This document shows positions 58,519-64,000 of a stretch of 64,000 bases of DNA, in pieces (positions within the stretch are counted from its first letter, which is position 1; each line of letters opens with the position of its first letter). The stretch is from the NCBI GenBank assembly GCA_002964805.2, contig PUDQ02000033.1, forward strand, positions 186,001-250,000, written 5' to 3'. The notes under the pieces are model-generated. The model saw only the letters and a program-made list of their open reading frames with translations. It was not told the DNA's origin and did no database searches. The stretch is from Trametes villosa (Eukaryota; Basidiomycota; Agaricomycetes; Polyporales; Polyporaceae). A program made the translations under genes and the position numbers.

Positions 58519-59508
58519 GGGGGCAGCGATGGAGTTGGACGCGGACGTAGGCCGGGGGAGGGGTCTATAAGACGGCGGAGGGGCTGCGCTGGGCGCGGGC
58601 TGCGGGGCAATTGAGACCACTGCATGTTGCGGAGAGGACTGGCCGCTATGTCATACCACGACCACCCGACCGAGCCCCTCTCCAGCCCCGGGCACAGCCA
58701 CTGAACGTTGTGAGTGGATGGGCCCCAGTGGCGCTCGGTCCGGCCAGCCTGGGCCTCGGAGAGAGAGAGGCGTTTGGCACACTTAGCTGGTCGACGCAAG
58801 AAAGACGTGAAGCTGCTGAGGGACCTCAGAATATACCCAGCAGCGAGCTTTCTTGCAGAGCGGTGGAGGCTGTTCGGCCCCACTCGATCGAACGGCGCGC
58901 ACAGCAAAGGCGCTGTGGACAAGCCACACACTCGAAGGCAGGGTGAAACAGCTCAGTACAAGATCCAGGTGAGTGACCCCAGTACAGTCTTGTTCACAAG
59001 CTGATATGAAGCCTCTGTACGTTCTGGTGTACTTCAGCCTTGCCAATAGTCCACTGATCCACGGTGGCCAGTGGGGCCAACTTGTTGAACATAAAGCCAA
59101 GTTCTGGAGGTCGCGCATATTGTACAGATTCCTTGCGCGATACGGAGTCTCTTCTCCAGTAGGTGCCAAATTCGCTGCCCTCCAAAGCCCAAATGAAGCC
59201 AGATAGTGAGCAGAGCAGAGCAGTACGGGAGGAGGCCATGGAGGAACCAGAAAACGCGCGCGAATGTAGGCGCGTGTCGCGTGACGTCACCCAAGAGCCA
59301 CCCGTGACGCGAGTCACGTCGCGCGTCCGCGCAGATCCTGGGCGCTTGCTTGAGTCGCGTCTTATCCTCTCCAGTCTTGGAACCCCCCTGGGCAGTGGCC
59401 AGTCGACGGGCCATAGCGCTCCCTCTCATTTCGCTTGCTTTATCACTCAAGACAGCTTTCTGAACGCTACTGTGCTGGCTGCTCTGGGGACTTTGCCAGA
59501 ATCCGAAC
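58519..59508. other. Intergenic: long FAN1 upstream region
   Basis: About 1 kb with no recognisable gene. It holds a TGACGTCA octamer (59282–59289). A patch of ACGCG/CGCGA motifs around 59,250–59,340 lies 170–260 bp before FAN1. Confidence 0.5.
59282..59289. promoter_or_regulatory. CRE-type palindrome TGACGTCA upstream of FAN1
   Basis: A perfect bZIP (CREB/ATF) octamer lies about 220 bp before the FAN1 start, followed by the imperfect palindrome GTGACGCGAGTCAC. Confidence 0.5.
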
Positions 59509-60370
59509 ATGGTGCTCGGCTCTCCCTCGGCTTCTCTAGCAAACAAACTCGTCTTTTGGTCTCCTGAAGACTCCGCCGCGCCAAACGATGAGCCTGCCGC
59601 TAATGATACAGCTGCAGGGCCCAGCACAGAGACGGGCGGCGCCATACACGATGGTGTCTCTATGTACGTCAAGGTCTTCGAAGGTGCGCCCCCTCAGCCA
59701 CAGCAAAAGCCCTTGCGCTCCCGCTCACTACCCGCTTGCCCGGCACGCAGACATGCTCAAGGAAGTGCTCTTGGGTGAGGGCAAGCTCTTCACAGAGGAA
59801 GAGCTGGACTGCTTCATGAAGTACCACAGGCTGCCCTGTACGTCCCCCGCGCTTCTCCGAGTCTTCGAATTCAACCAACGCGAATTTACGTACGTCCCCC
59901 AGACGCCGCGAAATACCTCTTTTGCCGCCTCTGTCTGCGCAAGGCAGACAAGTGGCATCGCTTGAGCGCGCTCAAGTACCAGGCCGAGCTCGGGGACGGT
60001 ATCCGCGACGCGGTCGATGTGCTGTGCGGCCGTCCACCTGCACCGACTGAAGAAGTGGCAGAGGAAGACGTGAAGCCGGTCGTAGGCCTCAACATCAACC
60101 TCCCTGACCTGCTTCCCACTTTCCGGTTCGCCGAGGATCCGCAGGTCAAGCCTGACCCGGACGCCGACCCGCAGACCCGCGAAGAAGTCAAACCTGAGGT
60201 GAAGCGGGTGGTGAAGGAGGAAGTCAAGCCCGAGGTGAAAATGAAAGCCCAGCCAGAGGTCAAGGCAGAAGTCAAACCCCGAGTGAAGCGAAGCCCCCCG
60301 CGGTCGCCCAGCTATCCCGTCATCAAGGAGAAAGAGCGCGAAGTCATCGACCTCACGTTTGACGACGAAG

Positions 60371-60404
<34 letters not shown>

Positions 60405-63292
60405 ACAAGAGCAGCCTCCGCAGGCCGGACCGTCTCGCAGCCCCGAGTACGAGATCCCCTCGCCCTCGTCAACGCCCAAGGTGCCCGACTTCTCTGTGTT
60501 CGCCGACGACGAGGAGCAGGCCTCTCTGCTGGAGGTACTGGACTGCCTGAATGCGGACGAGCTCGCGGATATCGCCAAGCAGCTGAAGCTGAAGCTGAAG
60601 TCTAAGAAGGTCAGTGCCCCAGTCCCTCTCCGCTCCTGACGCACCAGTCTGACGTGTGGGGTACACCTAGAGGGACATACTGACCGACAGTATCCTGCGC
60701 TCGTCCTCGACGCAAGGCACACTTGCCTTTCCCGTGGTCGACTCACGAAAGGGCAAGGAAAAGATGGTCCAGAGCACATTACCCTTCGCGCCCAAGGGCA
60801 AACCGCAGCTGAAACAGACCGTCCTACCTTTCAAGCCCGAACTGCCGCCCCACAAGACCCAGCAAGACCGCGTCCGCGTGATCGTCATGAAGAAGCTCGG
60901 TACGTCCGCCTGCCCAGCCCACTCCTCCTCTCCCCTCCTTCGCCCCAGAAGCCTACTCACGCCGACCGATCGCAGAGAAATGCATCCGCCTCAACTCACA
61001 CGTCGTCGCGCTCTTCCGGCGCGCGAACCTCGTCTACTTCCGGTCCACACAGCACACGCCCGACCTGCTCACGCCCGCCGTGCTCGCGCGCGCGCGCAAG
61101 TGGACGTACGCGTCCTACCAGTACGCCCGCACGACGGACATCTGGCGCTCGCGTGCGGAGCTGCTCGCGTACGAGGACGCGCTGAAGATCGAGGCGGAGG
61201 TCGACGAGCTGCTCGACGGCGGGTCCGGCTGGGGGGCGCAGGGACGGGCAAGGTCGACGGCGAGCAGGACGCCGGCGCCGGGGCGGACGAAGACGCCGAT
61301 CACGCCGGGGAAGGGTGCAGCGGCGGTGGAGGAAGAAGAGGAGAGTCCGAGGGTGAAGAACGCCCGCGCGGTGAAGGAGATCGTCGAGAGCGCCGCGTAC
61401 CCGCAGTGGAAGGCGCTCGTCGACACGAAGCCCGAGCCGGATGAGGACGGGCGGAGGAATGCGCTCCAACGGTTCGAATGCGGTGTGTACTCTCACTGTA
61501 TCGCACGACATGCGACCGCAGCGGCTGACGGTGCAATGTGCAGGGCACATCCTCACGCGCGTGGTATGCAAAGGCGCACACGCGCTCGGGCTCCTGCACG
61601 AATACGAAGCAGAGCTCGCCCTACTCAACGCGCTCCTCGCACAGACCCGCTGGCGGCGCGCGCGGCGCGGGCGCTGGCACGACCGCCGCGCGATGTTGCT
61701 CATGCACCACTTCTGCAAGGCCGCAGAAACGCCTGAGCAGGTACGCGCCCTGCGGGAGGCGGCGCTCGACGGCGTCGTCGACGCGCTCACGGACCCGGAC
61801 ACGCACATCGTGTTCCGGCCGATGCTCGAGCGGCGCCTGACGACGCTCGAGAAGCGGCTGGGGGTCCCCGACGACGAGAAGCACCGGAGCGAGGGCGAGC
61901 AGAGGGAGGCGGAGCATGTGTTTGTCGAGGGCATCAGGGTGGACAAGCGGCTGCAGCTCGATGCGGCGGGGCGCGTCGTGAATGACGGGGCGGCGAAGGA
62001 GGCGGGCGGGAAGGCGGCGACGTCTCTGTTGCAGTTCTTGAAGGTGCCCAGTGACAGCCCGAGGAAGCGAGGGGTAGAGGTGAGTGTCTCTCGGGCTGGT
62101 TGGGGCTTGTGTGGATGTCTTATTGCGAGGTAGCCGAAGCCCGAGAAGGCCGGCGGCAAGTCCGTTTGGGAGGGTCGTGACGGGGAAGAAGTCTCCGTGG
62201 AGATTCTCGCGCTGCAAGACTACGAGAAGGAGGGTTACAAGGGGTGAGCTTCCATATATCTGATTTTCCCCCTTGCCGCTTATTACGCGTCTCCCAACCA
62301 GCTTCCACTGCGAAGGCCGGATCGTGACCACGCTCTTCGGCCTGCTCTTCTGGGACGTCATCTTTGCACCCATCCCTGGTGCGTTCGAGACGCGGTACCA
62401 GAGTGCACCTCTAGATCTGGCCGAGGACACCTTCTACTACGCGCGGCAGCCGCTCGCGGACGCGCGCCTTGCAGATATCAAAGCAGGGCGTGCGGCCGAG
62501 ATCCTGGAGACGGCCTACGATGAACATCAAGGGAAGATGTGCGTAGGAGTGCAGTGGGACTTGTTTCCGAAAGAGGACCTATTGGGCATCGTGAAGGTGC
62601 GTGGGCGTCGGATGCGTGTGGTGGTCCAGGTCGAGGTGACTGATGTTACGTTGGGCGTCGCATAGGGCTTGAAAGCCAGCGGGCTGGCGGTGATCTGCAG
62701 GCTGATGTGCGAGGAGTACGCTGCGCGAACGGGTGGCGTCCCCGATTTGATTCTGTGGCGTGAGGAGAAGGGCAAGGCGGAGGCGAAGTTTGTGGAGGTC
62801 AAGGGGCCCAACGACACTCTGCAGGAGAACCAGAAGGTACGCATTTGTCGCTGGGTCCATTTCCGCAGACGAGGACCGTTCGCTGATTCACCGGCCTGCA
62901 AATAGGTGTGGATCGACGTCCTGTCTCGCGCGGGCATAGACGTGGAAGTCTGCCACGTCCACGAACCAGGGTGTAAGCCGACGATCAAAGTCAAGTCGAA
63001 GGCGAAGAAGACCCCCAAGAAGACGCCATCCAAGCACAAGGCGAAGTCGGGGGGAAAGAAGCGCAAACGCGGGTCTGACGAGGATGAGGAGAGCCTTCCG
63101 CAATTCGTGGGTTCCGATGACGAAACCACGGACTATGACCAACTGGACGTGCATACGGAGGACGAGGTCGAGTCTCCGGTCAAGAAGAAGCTGCGTAGGA
63201 ACGCGCCGGCGTTGCCTGACGAGCCGCAATCGCCGACGGCGCAGAAGGTGGCGCGGATGAACAGCCAGTCGGAGGATGTCGAGATGGGCTGA
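59509..63292 (+). CDS. FAN1: Fanconi-associated nuclease 1 (VRR-NUC structure-specific nuclease)
   Basis: FAN1 cuts flap and crosslinked DNA in interstrand-crosslink repair. The start gives MVLGSPSASLANKLVFWSPE. Splicing then joins SMYVKVFEDMLKEVLLGEG, YAAKYLFCRLCLRKADKWHR and LSALKYQAELGDG, the SAP-like and HTH part. A long acidic insert carries KPEV and Gln-Glu repeats (60141–60415). KLKLKSKKRDILTDSIL leads to the TPR-like region and then to the C-terminal VRR-NUC domain. Its PD-(D/E)xK site is in GGVPDLILWREEKGKAEAKF and VEVKGPNDTLQENQ, followed by KVWIDVLSRAGIDVEVCHV. A basic, Ser-rich tail has KKTPKKTPSK and KKRKRG nuclear signals. No N-terminal UBZ zinc finger is visible, as in other fungal FAN1 proteins. 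Confidence 0.93.
60371..60415 (+). repeat. Tandem GAGCAG (Glu-Gln) microsatellite in FAN1
   Basis: About seven GAGCAG units encode alternating Glu and Gln inside the disordered insert. A unit length divisible by three keeps copy-number changes in frame. Confidence 0.85.
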
Positions 63293-63703
63293 GGGAGGGC
63301 GCGGTGGTCGTGTGTGGTGTATCTGCTGCTAAGTTATCCATATCTTATTCCCCGTTCTGCTTGTATCCTGAGTGTATTGGTACCCAATGGGAAGAACCTG
63401 ATTCGCCGACGCGTTTGTGGCTGCAGTGCGCAGTGCACGTGACCGCGTTGTGTGCGCGACGCGTAGATGACGTCCGTGCATGCCTAGGTTCTCGATCTCA
63501 TCCTCCCCGTGGGGCCGACCGCTGCAACTTGAAAGCGGTCGACTCTTCTCGAGACTCACATCGACGCCCCACGACATCGTTGAGCTCTGTGGATGCGCTC
63601 ATGATGACTTCAGCGACAAATCTTCGCTTCCCCATTGGCCCACCTACATAAACACCTCCCGAGGACTCGACCGCCATAAAGAGTCCAAACCCGAGGAGCA
63701 GCC
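63293..63703. other. Intergenic: FAN1 3' flank and promoter of the hemerythrin-like gene
   Basis: Contains two ACGCGT boxes (63409–63414, 63459–63464). No gene is seen. Confidence 0.5.
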
Positions 63704-64000
63704 ATGTACGCATTCTCTGCACGCGCGGCATCTATCTCCATTGCACGCACCCGCAATCCCGCCCTCACCTTTCGCACCCAATACCCCACCCGACTCTTCG
63801 CACTCAGAACGATGGCGGCCGCCAGCACCCGCCTCGACGTGACGCACGAGATCAAGCTCGACCACGACAACGTGCGCGACCTCTTCGAGCGCTACAAAGC
63901 CGCGACGGACCTTAACGAGAAGAGCGTCATCGCGAACACGCTCATCCGCGAGATGGCCGTGCACGGCGACGCTGAGGAGGTCTCCGTCTACAACGACTAC
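63704..64000 (+). CDS. Hemerythrin/HHE-domain protein, 5' part only
   Basis: The frame is open to the end of the window, so only the first 99 codons are visible. The first 36 residues are rich in Arg, Ser, Ala and aromatics with no acidic residue, like a mitochondrial presequence. A second in-frame Met at residue 37 starts MAAASTRLDVTHEIKLDHDN. The segment DVTHEIKLDHDNVRDLFERY, then HGDAEEVSVYNDY, matches the first two helices of an HHE cation-binding domain, in which His and Glu/Asp ligands bind a di-iron site. Function, such as oxygen, NO or iron sensing, cannot be assigned. Confidence 0.75.
   Translation, partial: MYAFSARAASISIARTRNPALTFRTQYPTRLFALRTMAAASTRLDVTHEIKLDHDNVRDLFERYKAATDLNEKSVIANTLIREMAVHGDAEEVSVYNDY

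Noticed and set aside
1..64000. Bacterial-type systems, phage genes, CRISPR arrays or intact transposons
   Set aside because: All recognisable genes are intron-bearing fungal genes; no regularly spaced repeats, integrases, transposases or reverse transcriptases were found.

Overview
This window is nuclear DNA from a filamentous basidiomycete. The genes are densely packed on both strands and cut by many short GT–AG introns of mostly 48–70 nt. They encode fungal proteins such as NFS1, TIM54, COP9 subunit 8, SNW1/Prp45 and Cks1. A secreted GH6 cellobiohydrolase with a CBM1 module and a copper radical oxidase point to a wood- or litter-decaying Agaricomycete, possibly of the Polyporales; that last step is inference. 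No prokaryotic operon, phage, CRISPR array or intact transposon was seen.

Layout. 0–10.7 kb: isovaleryl-CoA dehydrogenase (-), an unrecognised membrane/coiled-coil protein with an internal repeat (-), the proteasome phosphatase UBLCP1 (-), COP9 subunit 8 (-) and the endocytic NECAP protein (+). 12–18 kb: GH6 cellobiohydrolase (+), cysteine desulfurase NFS1 (-) and a two-RRM SR splicing factor (+). 18.8–31 kb: tubulin cofactor E (-) with one exceptionally long intron, 3-hydroxyisobutyryl-CoA hydrolase (+), a 2.1 kb gene-free stretch, indoleamine 2,3-dioxygenase (+) and RPA1 (+). 31–40.6 kb: a large unrecognised protein with a C-terminal membrane anchor (-), an insulin-degrading-enzyme-type M16 protease (-) and Cks1 (-). 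40.9–51 kb: the meiotic helicase HFM1/MER3 (+), TIM54 (-) and SNW1/Prp45 (+). 51.6–64 kb: copper radical oxidase (+), tRNA-Arg(CCT) (-), a NEDD1-like WD40 protein (+), a small unrecognised gene (-), the VRR-nuclease FAN1 (+) and the start of a hemerythrin-like gene (+) cut by the window edge.

The genes fall into several functional themes without forming one cluster. Genome maintenance and cell cycle: RPA1, FAN1, HFM1, Cks1. Microtubules: TBCE, NEDD1. Splicing: SR protein, Prp45. Mitochondrial metabolism and biogenesis: IVD, HIBCH, NFS1, TIM54. Lignocellulose attack: GH6, copper radical oxidase.

The most interesting signals are in gene architecture and control regions. Five coding microexons of 6, 7, 10, 10 and 10 nt are needed to rebuild conserved motifs in NECAP, HFM1 and UBLCP1. 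ACGCGT (MluI cell-cycle box) motifs cluster around RPA1, and one forms the core of the palindrome between Cks1 and HFM1. A perfect iron-GATA-type palindrome lies just upstream of NFS1. The membrane/coiled-coil protein carries an apparently undescribed four-copy motif of the LLxGDISLG type. Exon boundaries were read by eye from splice signals and protein-family conservation. For the longest genes (HFM1, IDE, TBCE) some boundaries may be off by a few codons.
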